Assembly: GCA_035528995.1 (NCBI GenBank)
Contig: DATKXO010000388.1
Span: 1 to 32,262, forward strand
Direction: 5' to 3'
From: DATKXO01 sp035528995
Lineage (GTDB): Bacteria > Planctomycetota > Phycisphaerae > UBA1845
Length of the DNA: 32,262 bases
The translations under genes and the position numbers were made by a program. This document shows, in pieces, positions 23,483 to 30,525 of the stretch. The notes under the pieces were generated by a model. It worked only from the letters and a program-made list of their open reading frames with translations, made no database searches and was not told where the DNA came from. Numbering within the stretch: the first letter of the stretch is position 1; every line of letters starts with the position of its first letter.

Positions 23483-24151
23483 CTAATGCCGGCCGATCGC
23501 CAGCAGTCCATCCACGGTCACAACGGTCAGGGATGCAGCGACGTGCTCGACCGCGCCGAGCGTCTCACGAGTCCCCACGCCCAGGACCGCCATTCCCGCC
23601 CGCCGAGCCGCCTCGATGCCGGCCGGCGCGTCCTCGATCACCACGCATTGCTCGATCGGCAGACCCATGCGCCGGGCGGCCAGCAGAAACACTTCCGGGT
23701 CGGGCTTGGTCTGCCGCACATCGTTCCCATCCACCACCACGTCGAACCGTCCGGCCAACCCCACCCGCTCCATTGCCGCACGTGTGTTCCGGCTGGACGA
23801 CGCCACCGCCACCTTGACGCCGCGCCGGGTCAGCTCGGTCAACAGCGGCCACACGCCCGGCAGAACGTCCTCGCGGGTCAGTGACTCGGCCAGCTCGAGA
23901 TAAGCGGTGTTCTTGCGGTCAGCCAGGGCGAGCTTCTCCTGGTGGCTGAACGTACGGTCAGTAGGGCCCAGCAGAATCTCGAGGCTGGCCATGCGCCCCA
24001 GGCCGCGAAGACGCTCGCTGATCTGCCGGTTGAACGGGAGTCCCTCCGCCTCGGCCAGCTTCTGCCATGCCCGGTAGTGCAAATGGTCGGTATGGACCAG
24101 TACGCCATCGAAATCGAAGATCACGCCACGCTCTGTGTTGCTCACGCTCAC
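23483..24151 (-). CDS. HAD-superfamily phosphatase/mutase, beta-phosphoglucomutase-like
   Basis: A 222-residue HAD subfamily IA enzyme. Motif I is FDFDGVL (12-18), with nucleophile Asp13 and acid/base Asp15, followed by the cap helix HTDHLHYRAWQKLAEAEG. The cap carries RLRGLGRMASLEILLG, matching the substrate-binding Arg and xxSLxxIL of beta-phosphoglucomutases. Motif II is VAVASSS, and motifs III/IV are KPDPEVF and VVIEDAPAGIEAA. It probably interconverts beta-glucose 1- and 6-phosphate, but other sugar-phosphate phosphatases look similar. The GTG at 24151 has GGGAG six bases upstream. It is the first of three co-directional genes (with the beta-helix and POT genes), which would fit breakdown or uptake of an oligomeric nutrient. 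Confidence 0.87.
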   Translation of the reverse strand: MSVSNTERGVIFDFDGVLVHTDHLHYRAWQKLAEAEGLPFNRQISERLRGLGRMASLEILLGPTDRTFSHQEKLALADRKNTAYLELAESLTREDVLPGVWPLLTELTRRGVKVAVASSSRNTRAAMERVGLAGRFDVVVDGNDVRQTKPDPEVFLLAARRMGLPIEQCVVIEDAPAGIEAARRAGMAVLGVGTRETLGAVEHVAASLTVVTVDGLLAIGRH

Positions 24152-24416
24152 GCCAATCTCCCGCGCCTCGTCCGAATAGCGATTCTACTGCCTTCACAAC
24201 GCATGCGCACCCACCACAAGGCGGCCGATCAAACGTGCCTTTAGTGGGACAAAAGGACCTATCGTTCCTTAGGTTATCTAGTTCAGCATCAATTTACCGG
24301 AGGGAATCAGTCGTCATAGTGTAAACGGAAAATCGACATTCTAAAGCGAACCGCCTCTTTCCACTTCAATGCCCTACTTTGGGCACGAATTCCTTGTGCT
24401 TTCGCAACTTAAGGAC
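24152..24416. other. A+T-richer intergenic segment
   Basis: This divergent gap holds no credible gene. It is clearly less G+C-rich than its surroundings (51 of 120 bases are G or C at 24241-24360 by hand count). Promoters for the HAD gene (-) are expected here but none is clear. Only a short stem, ACCTA/TAGGT (about 24257-24275), stands out. Confidence 0.45.
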
Positions 24417-24446
24417 TTGTTACCGGCCTGTGGCTTGCGGTAAACT
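24417..24446 (+). promoter_or_regulatory. Candidate sigma-70-type promoter for the leader and giant secreted protein
   Basis: TTGTTA (24417-24422) and TAAACT (24441-24446) are 18 bp apart, with four of six consensus matches each, at the end of an A+T-richer stretch. The predicted start near 24453 is close to the first long helix of the structured segment. Confidence 0.45.
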
Positions 24447-24450
24447 GGCC

Positions 24451-24924
24451 TATGTAGGTAGGAGGAAGGACCTCACCCGGGCACCGCTGCCTGCGGTTGC
24501 CCCTGTGCTTCGTCTTCCCGGTTGCCGTACCTGGCAGCCGGCACCTACCTGTGTACCGATTGGGCTGGGAGGGAACCACTGCGTTCTGCGCCGCCCGCTT
24601 CACGGTGCTTCTGAGAACGCAGGTTCCTGCTCCGCATGACCCATCTCGGCTGGAGGGTGGATACGCGGATACGGAACTCCGCGGGATCGGATGTCTCCGG
24701 CGTCCTGCCGCGAAGGCACGGAGCGGATAACGCCGCTTCCTGGGTCCGCGCAATAGGGCAAGTCAGAATCGGAGGAGAAGATAATCTCACCTAAATGGCT
24801 GGGGATGGCCAAGGCCGTTAAGGCGGGGGGTCCTGCGCGGTTCACCCCCGTGTGCTGTGATGCGCCGTTCGAGGCGTCCATGGGGAACGGTTGCCCGGGG
24901 CGCGCTCGGCCGGCATGGCCCGAG
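24451..24924 (+). ncRNA. Candidate structured RNA or long 5' leader
   Basis: No protein gene fits here, yet the segment is full of nested helices. A long-range helix pairs 24451-24462 with 24544-24555 (12 pairs, three of them G-U). It encloses two hairpins: GGGCACCGC/GCGGT-T-GCCC (24479-24502) and CCGGTTGCC/GGCAGCCGG (24518-24541). Next is a three-step stem: GGAACC (24572-24577) with 24622-24627, GCGTTCT (24581-24587) with 24614-24620, and GCGCCG (24588-24593) with 24603-24608, 19 pairs in all. Further hairpins lie at 24664-24683, 24720-24739, 24824-24850, 24865-24890 and 24905-24924. It could be a stand-alone RNA or the 5' leader of the gene at 25019. I could not match it to a known RNA family. 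Confidence 0.4.
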
Positions 24925-25015
24925 AATTCCTACAGAGGTGAGTTGAGTGGAGATAGATCGTTTGTTGGTTCTTTCAAAGCCTGTTTATGGCTCTTGGCCT
25001 AGTTGGAGGAGAAGA
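24771..25015 (+). repeat. 11-bp direct repeat of a ribosome-binding region
   Basis: GGAGGAGAAGA occurs at 24771-24781 and again at 25005-25015. The second copy is the ribosome site of the giant gene and is followed by CTAATGG. The first is followed nine bases later by CTAAATGG, whose ATG (24795) opens only an eight-codon frame ending at 24821. The copies bracket 223 bp, so this may be a duplicated initiation region. Confidence 0.45.
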
Positions 25016-25018
25016 CTA

Positions 25019-28000
25019 ATGGTAAGAGACAAACTGACGGTAGGCACGACATGGCTCGTGGCCGTGGCGTGTCTGTGTATCCTCGGCACTGCTGTCTCGG
25101 CGATCGCCGACCAGGGCGACTCGCCTCGCAAGATCGAGGTCACCATTGTGGACGGGCAGGGCACCCTGCTGTCCACAGCGCGCCTCGCTCATCTCGACAG
25201 CAGAGCCGAGGTGTTCAAAGCGGTGCCCACCGGGGACGGAATCTGGACCATCGAGACCTTGCCCACTGACCGGAAGGTACAGCTCTTCATCAGCAAGGAA
25301 GAGGGCGGCTCGATAACCACCGAGGTGGCTCTCCCCCCGGATCCCGGCGTATCACTTAGGGTTTACCTGCAGGAGAAGACGGCTGACGTTGTCGTCCTCA
25401 ATCCCTCGGACGGCGTGACGGCAAGGCGCACGACGGCTCCGGCCAGAGCGGTCCCACCGCCTTCAGCGACCACCCTCACGCCCTACAGCAGTCCGCTCGG
25501 CGGACTGCGCCAGGGTGGCGACACCTGCGCAGGGGCCGTCGATATCACCGGCGCCCTGCCCATCAACGTCAGCGGCACGACCACGGGGTACACCAACGAC
25601 TATGACGAGGTCTGCACCTACACCGGATCGACCGCGCCGGACGTCGTCTACGTCTTCAGCCCCGCCGCCGACGTTACCGTGGACCTCACGCTCTGTCCCG
25701 GCATGACGAACTACGACTCGAAGCTGTACGTCTACGAGGACGTCTGCCCTGCGGGCAGCTTCTACGCCTGCAACGACGATGCCTGTGTCTCGGGCGCCGG
25801 CCAGAGCTACGTCTCCGAGATCGCGGGCCTGACCCTGACCGGCGGTCACGACTACTACATCGTCGTTGACGGCTACGGCACCAACTCGGGGAACTACTAC
25901 CTCGATATCATCGACGTCCCCCCCCCGCCGCCGCCACCGGAGTGTCCGGCCAACACGCTCTTCGGACAGAACGTGCACGGACCGGCTGATGGCTGGTCGG
26001 CCGGCACCAGCGAATTCGACGTCAGCGCGGCCAACCTGCTCCGGGCCGAGAGCTTCTCCGGCCTGACCGGTCCCGTCTGCGACGTCCACTGGTGGGGCTT
26101 CATGATCTACCTCAGCGCCGACTGGGCGCCGTGCATCGACAGCAACCCCGAGTTCCAGATCATCTTCTCCCAGGATGCCGGTGGTGCCCCGGGTGCGGAG
26201 GTCTGCAACTACATCCTCTACCCGACCATCACGGACACCGGGCTGCTGTATCACTCCACCTACCAGTTCCCGCTGATGTTGTTCGAGGTGACCCTGCCCA
26301 GTTGCTGCGCCATCACCGACGGCTGGGTCTCGATCCAGGGTGGCGGTGACGCCACCTGCTGGTTCCTGTGGCAAAGCTCGGGCACCGGCGACGGGTCGTC
26401 CTACTTCAACAACAACGGTGTGGTCGAGGCCTATGCCTACGACCTCAGCCTGTGCCTCACCGGTGTGGCCGCGACGGGCGCCTGCTGTGACGAGAGCACC
26501 GGCATCTGCACCGACGACGTCTCCATGGCCGATTGCGACGGACGGTTCGCGGCCGACACCCTCTGTGCCGACCTGGATCCGCCCTGCGCCATCGTCGAGC
26601 CCGCCGGTGCCTGCTGCAACCCGGTCGAGCCCTACGACTGCTTCCCCAACAAGACCGAGGCGGACTGCGGCGCGATCGGCTTCAACTGGCAGGGCGAGGG
26701 CACCGACTGCACGCCGAACCCCTGCACCCCCGGATGTGAGCACTCCATCGTCCTGATCGATAGCTACGGCGATGGTTGGAACGGCGGTTCCGTGGCCCTG
26801 TACGTCGACGGCGGTTTGGTCGGCAACTACACGCTCGCGTCCGGCGCCGGCCCGGTGACCTACTACTTCCAGGCCGACACCGGCTCCGTCATCACCACCG
26901 TCTACACGGCGGGTTCCTGGAGTTCCGAGAACGAGTACTACATCTACGACGTCAACGGAACCCTGCTCTGTGCCGACGGCACCGGTGGCACCACGCCGGT
27001 CGGTTGCACCGCGACGGGTTACTGCGGCGCCGACCCCTGCGAGGGCAACCAGCCGGCCAACGATGACTGCGGCACGGCGACACCGGTCGCCGGACCCTAT
27101 CCGCAGACCGTCACCGGCGACAACGCCTGCGCCGAGGTCGACTGCCCCGGCGTCCTCGACTGGAACGCCACCTGGTGGGCCATCGACCTGCCCTATGCCG
27201 TCAACGACCTGTACGTGGACTACTGCGGCACCCAGGCCGACATCTGGACGATCGGCATCGTCACCTACGACTACTGCCTGGATTGTGCGGCCTACAACAT
27301 CGCCACCAGCTATGCCTTCGTGGCCTGCGGCGACGGCTTCTCCAATCCGCACATGATGTGGAACGATGTTCCGGGTCCGACCACCATCTACCTGCCCGTC
27401 TACGCCGTGGACGACGGTGGCGTGGATCTGGCCTACAGCGTGACCATCGACGTCATCGAGAGCGTCCCGCCGCCTAACGACTTCTGCGAGGACGCCATCC
27501 CCATCGGGCTCGGTGTGACCCCGGGTACCACCCAGAACGCCACGACCGATGCTAGCTTCCCGACGTGCGGCACGGCCTACACCCCCACCTCGGGCGTCTG
27601 GTACTCCGTGACCGGTACCGGCAACACCATGACCGCCGACCTCTGCAACGGCGCCACCTCCTATGACACCAAGCTGACCGTCTACTGTCCGGACTGCGTG
27701 GACACGGTCTGCGTGGACGGCAACGACGACTTCTGTGGCTTGCAGTCGGCGGTCGAGTGGTGCTCGCAGCCGGGCGCCAACTACCTCATCCTGGTGCACG
27801 GCTACAGCACCGCCACCGGCGCCTTCGAGCTGACCGTCGCCGATCTGGGCACCGATTGCGAGGTCGAGGTGGCCTGCCTGCCCATGGGCGCCTGCTGTCT
27901 GCCCGACGCCTCCTGCGACGTCGTTACCGTGGGCGAGTGCGACGACCTGGGCGGCTCCTATCAGGGCGACGACACCAATTGCGGTGGGCTCATTGTCGAA

Positions 28001-29998
28001 GAGGATCGGGCCAGAGACGATTGCAACGAGCACGTGCTCGGCGACCTCAACGCCGGCTCGCCCGTCTGGAACAAGGTCTACGGTGCGTACACCCCCGATC
28101 CCAACTGCAACGCCCTCATGTACGACGGGTACAGTGACGGCCAGTACTACAACGCCATCCCGATCATGACCAGCGTCGCCGAGAACCTGGTGGCGGAGGT
28201 GCTGGATGTCGGGACGGACCTCAGCGACACCATCATGACCCTGTACTGCAACCCGTTCGACCCGGCCAACCCGCTGGACAACGCGATTGCCTACGACGAC
28301 GACGGCGGTGACGGAATGCTCAGTGCCTTCTTCGATTCCGACGGCATCTACTTGCAGCCCGCTACCGTCTACTGGCTCGTCATCAGCACCTACAGCCCTG
28401 GCTATACGGGCGCTTACGACGTCTGCCTGGGCGGCCACTTCTTCGTCCCCGGTGGTGGACCGGGCGCCTGCTGTTTGGGCGACGGCTCCTGCGCGGACAT
28501 GGAGTCCGATGCCTGCGCCGACGCCGGCGGCATCTTCGGCGGTAGCGGCACCGAGTGTGCCACCTACAACTGTCCGGAGCTGGTCGGTGCCTGCTGCCTC
28601 TACGACGGCGGTTGCATCGTCACCACCCTGACCTGCTGTGACGTGGGCAATGTCGGCCGGTCCTTCCTCGGTGACGGCACCGACTGCGGGCAAGCGTTCG
28701 TTGAGGTCCTGTTCGAGGACTTCAATGCCGGTATTCCCGCCGGCTGGACCATCACCGACAACGCCGGCGCCGGATGGCACTGGGAGTTGAACACCACCAC
28801 CGGCAGGACCAACTACGCCGGTGGGGACGGGACCTGCATGGTCGCCGACGCGGATGATGCCTGGTTGTATCCCTACGACACCTCGCTGATCACGCCGGAG
28901 TTCATGGTGCCCGATGGCGGCACGCTCGAGTACATGGCCGCTTACAACTTCATGAGCTCTGTCGAGGCGGCTGAGGTCAACATCACCATCGACGGTGGTG
29001 CCAACTGGACCAACCTGCTGACCTGGATGGAGGACCACAGCGCATACGGACCGGGCGAGTCTGTCGTCCTGGATCTCAGTGCGTACGTCGGCAACATGGC
29101 CCAGATCGAGTTCCGCTACTACGGCGACGGTTGGGACTGGTACTACGAGGTGGATGATGTGGCCGTAAAGGGCTTCGGTGAGGCGATCAACCCCTGTCCG
29201 CAGCCCGCCTTCCTCGACATCAAGCCGGGCTCCTGCCCGAACTCCTTCAACCGCGGCAGCCACGGCGTCCTGCCGGTTGCCCTCATGAGTTCGGACACCG
29301 TCGACGTCACCTTGGTCGACCTCTCCACCGTTCGCATCATGCGCGCTGACGGCATCGGCGGCATGGCGGCCCAGAACGAGGGCCCGCCGGGACCGCACTC
29401 GGTCTACGAGGATGTCGCCACGCCGTTCGAGGGCGAGGGGTGCGAGTGTGCCGAACTGGGCGGCGACGGCGTCATGGACCTGCAGATGAAGTTCAGGACC
29501 GATCAAGTCGTCAGTGCCCTCCAGATGGGCGACCTCCTGCCCGGCTCTCTGGTCGAGCTGGTCGTCACCGGCATGTTGACCGACGGCACCGAGTTCTTCG
29601 CCTCCGACTGCGTCCGGCTCGTGCCTCCGGGCTCGCCGCCGGGAATGGTCAACGTCGAGTCGAACTTCGGCGGTGTCTGGGTGGACATCCAGCCGCTCGA
29701 TGAGCAGTTGGATGCCGGCGGATTCGCCAGCTACTCCCGCACCTACCCCCAGACCACGGTGATCACCCTGAACGCCCCGCCGGTAGCCAACGGCAACCCG
29801 TTCGTCTGCTGGCGGATCGACGGTGCCATCTACAACGTCGGTCAAACGACCTTGCAGATCCCCGTCGTCAGCAATCAGGTGACCATCAAGGCGCAGTACC
29901 GGCAGTTGTTCCAGCCGTCGCCGCGCCCGGGGCTGTCCGGTGGGTCCAACACCCCGATCGAAGACGGCGCCCAGCAGCCGCAGGGAGGTGACATGTAA
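25019..29998 (+). CDS. Giant secreted multidomain protein with Cys-rich GACC modules
   Basis: The 1,659-residue protein begins with a signal peptide (WLVAVACLCILGTAVSAIA) and has a good ribosome site (AGGAG seven bases before the ATG). An N-terminal region leads to a pre-peptidase-C-terminal-like beta domain (about 160-300; DTCAGAVDITG, YDSKLYVYED). Similar domains recur near 680 and 820-950 (PPNDFCEDAIPIG, YDTKLTVYC). Five Cys-rich modules start with GACC at about residues 487, 530, 957, 1149 and 1190, most continuing with a C...DC...G..F.G..T.C pattern. Then come a jelly-roll/MAM-like domain (FEDFNAGIPAGWTITDNAG, about 1235-1390) and a final beta region. No dockerin, PEP-CTERM, LPXTG or membrane anchor is seen. 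It is probably a surface or matrix protein stabilised by disulfides; the ligand is unknown. Confidence 0.85.
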   Translation: MVRDKLTVGTTWLVAVACLCILGTAVSAIADQGDSPRKIEVTIVDGQGTLLSTARLAHLDSRAEVFKAVPTGDGIWTIETLPTDRKVQLFISKEEGGSITTEVALPPDPGVSLRVYLQEKTADVVVLNPSDGVTARRTTAPARAVPPPSATTLTPYSSPLGGLRQGGDTCAGAVDITGALPINVSGTTTGYTNDYDEVCTYTGSTAPDVVYVFSPAADVTVDLTLCPGMTNYDSKLYVYEDVCPAGSFYACNDDACVSGAGQSYVSEIAGLTLTGGHDYYIVVDGYGTNSGNYYLDIIDVPPPPPPPECPANTLFGQNVHGPADGWSAGTSEFDVSAANLLRAESFSGLTGPVCDVHWWGFMIYLSADWAPCIDSNPEFQIIFSQDAGGAPGAEVCNYILYPTITDTGLLYHSTYQFPLMLFEVTLPSCCAITDGWVSIQGGGDATCWFLWQSSGTGDGSSYFNNNGVVEAYAYDLSLCLTGVAATGACCDESTGICTDDVSMADCDGRFAADTLCADLDPPCAIVEPAGACCNPVEPYDCFPNKTEADCGAIGFNWQGEGTDCTPNPCTPGCEHSIVLIDSYGDGWNGGSVALYVDGGLVGNYTLASGAGPVTYYFQADTGSVITTVYTAGSWSSENEYYIYDVNGTLLCADGTGGTTPVGCTATGYCGADPCEGNQPANDDCGTATPVAGPYPQTVTGDNACAEVDCPGVLDWNATWWAIDLPYAVNDLYVDYCGTQADIWTIGIVTYDYCLDCAAYNIATSYAFVACGDGFSNPHMMWNDVPGPTTIYLPVYAVDDGGVDLAYSVTIDVIESVPPPNDFCEDAIPIGLGVTPGTTQNATTDASFPTCGTAYTPTSGVWYSVTGTGNTMTADLCNGATSYDTKLTVYCPDCVDTVCVDGNDDFCGLQSAVEWCSQPGANYLILVHGYSTATGAFELTVADLGTDCEVEVACLPMGACCLPDASCDVVTVGECDDLGGSYQGDDTNCGGLIVEEDRARDDCNEHVLGDLNAGSPVWNKVYGAYTPDPNCNALMYDGYSDGQYYNAIPIMTSVAENLVAEVLDVGTDLSDTIMTLYCNPFDPANPLDNAIAYDDDGGDGMLSAFFDSDGIYLQPATVYWLVISTYSPGYTGAYDVCLGGHFFVPGGGPGACCLGDGSCADMESDACADAGGIFGGSGTECATYNCPELVGACCLYDGGCIVTTLTCCDVGNVGRSFLGDGTDCGQAFVEVLFEDFNAGIPAGWTITDNAGAGWHWELNTTTGRTNYAGGDGTCMVADADDAWLYPYDTSLITPEFMVPDGGTLEYMAAYNFMSSVEAAEVNITIDGGANWTNLLTWMEDHSAYGPGESVVLDLSAYVGNMAQIEFRYYGDGWDWYYEVDDVAVKGFGEAINPCPQPAFLDIKPGSCPNSFNRGSHGVLPVALMSSDTVDVTLVDLSTVRIMRADGIGGMAAQNEGPPGPHSVYEDVATPFEGEGCECAELGGDGVMDLQMKFRTDQVVSALQMGDLLPGSLVELVVTGMLTDGTEFFASDCVRLVPPGSPPGMVNVESNFGGVWVDIQPLDEQLDAGGFASYSRTYPQTTVITLNAPPVANGNPFVCWRIDGAIYNVGQTTLQIPVVSNQVTIKAQYRQLFQPSPRPGLSGGSNTPIEDGAQQPQGGDM

Positions 29999-30038
29999 TC
30001 TCTGATCCGTCGCGGCCCAAAGGCCCCGGCGGAGCGTC

Positions 30039-30078
30039 TCGCGAGGTGTCGTGAAGCTCTGCGATCGACACCTCGCGA
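30039..30078 (+). terminator. 13-bp perfect hairpin after the giant gene
   Basis: TCGCGAGGTGTCG (30039-30051) pairs exactly with CGACACCTCGCGA (30066-30078) around a 14-nt loop, 40 bp after the stop codon. No T-run follows, so it may protect the 3' end of the message or stop transcription with help. Confidence 0.5.
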
Positions 30079-30294
30079 TGACGCGAGTTCAGGACCTTCT
30101 TGGAGGAGTTCTCCGCGGATCTGACCCGCAGCTTCGGACGCATCGGGGTCACCCCCGAGCCGGCAACGTCGGCACCGCTGGCGCTCGGTAGCTCGGCCTC
30201 ACGAACCCGGAAAGGGTCGTCCGCGACACGATCGATTCAGCTCAGTGCGTAACTCGGGCCTGGGTGAGGCCTGAGCCGCCCAAGAGGCAAACAA

Positions 30295-30330
30295 AGCCGC
30301 GCCCCGGGGAACCTTCCCCGAGGCGCGGCT
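30295..30330. terminator. Bidirectional intrinsic terminator between the giant gene and ligA
   Basis: AGCCGCGCC (30295-30303) pairs with GGCGCGGCT (30322-30330). The inner CGGGGA/TCCCCG continues the stem after one mismatch, giving 15 pairs and a 4-nt loop. TCTCTTGT follows on the plus strand and TTGTTTG on the minus strand, so it can serve both converging genes. The rest of 29999-30525 contains no gene that I can support. Confidence 0.65.
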
Positions 30331-30381
30331 TCTCTTGTGCCAATCATTCCAGTTCCAGGATGGCTCTGCCGAATGACGAGC

Positions 30382-30399
30382 CGCGAACTTCAGTTCGCG
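30382..30399. repeat. Solitary TTCA-loop palindrome resembling IS200-type ends
   Basis: CGCGAAC-TTCA-GTTCGCG is a perfect 7-bp stem with the same TTCA loop and ACTTCAGT core as the right end of the IS at 12687-12706. No transposase is nearby. It may be a REP-like element, an IS remnant or a third terminator for the converging genes. Confidence 0.4.
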
Positions 30400-30525
30400 A
30401 GGACCGTGTCGTGCCGGACACGCCGACCCGCGGCGCCCCCGAATCGGCATGAACAGACTGTAAAAGGCATCAGACCTGCGGCCCCTTGGAGCCCCCGGGA
30501 GCGCCGGCGGGCTGAGTGAGCGCAG

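Noticed and set aside
24654..24667. AGGGTGGATACGCG, close to the T-box consensus AGGGTGGNACCGCG
   Set aside because: There is no terminator with a T-run and no recognisable stem I/specifier. The downstream gene is not an aminoacyl-tRNA synthetase or amino-acid gene, so the match is probably chance.
24440..24930. RNase P RNA, tmRNA, SRP RNA or group I/II intron as identity for the structured segment
   Set aside because: The conserved cores of these RNAs (for example GAGGAAAGTCC of RNase P, the SRP GGAAG/AGCAG loop, group II domain V) were looked for and not found.
24805..25002. A 65-codon frame (MAKAVKAGG...) in the leader
   Set aside because: It has no ribosome site at a usable distance, overlaps strong hairpins and shows no protein-like features.
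25463..29845. A 1,460-codon open frame on the minus strand, antisense to the giant secreted protein gene
   Set aside because: Its product is Val/Gly/Asp-rich with no recognisable domain, the pattern of a reverse-strand shadow in G+C-rich DNA. The plus-strand frame has a signal peptide, a ribosome site and domain repeats.
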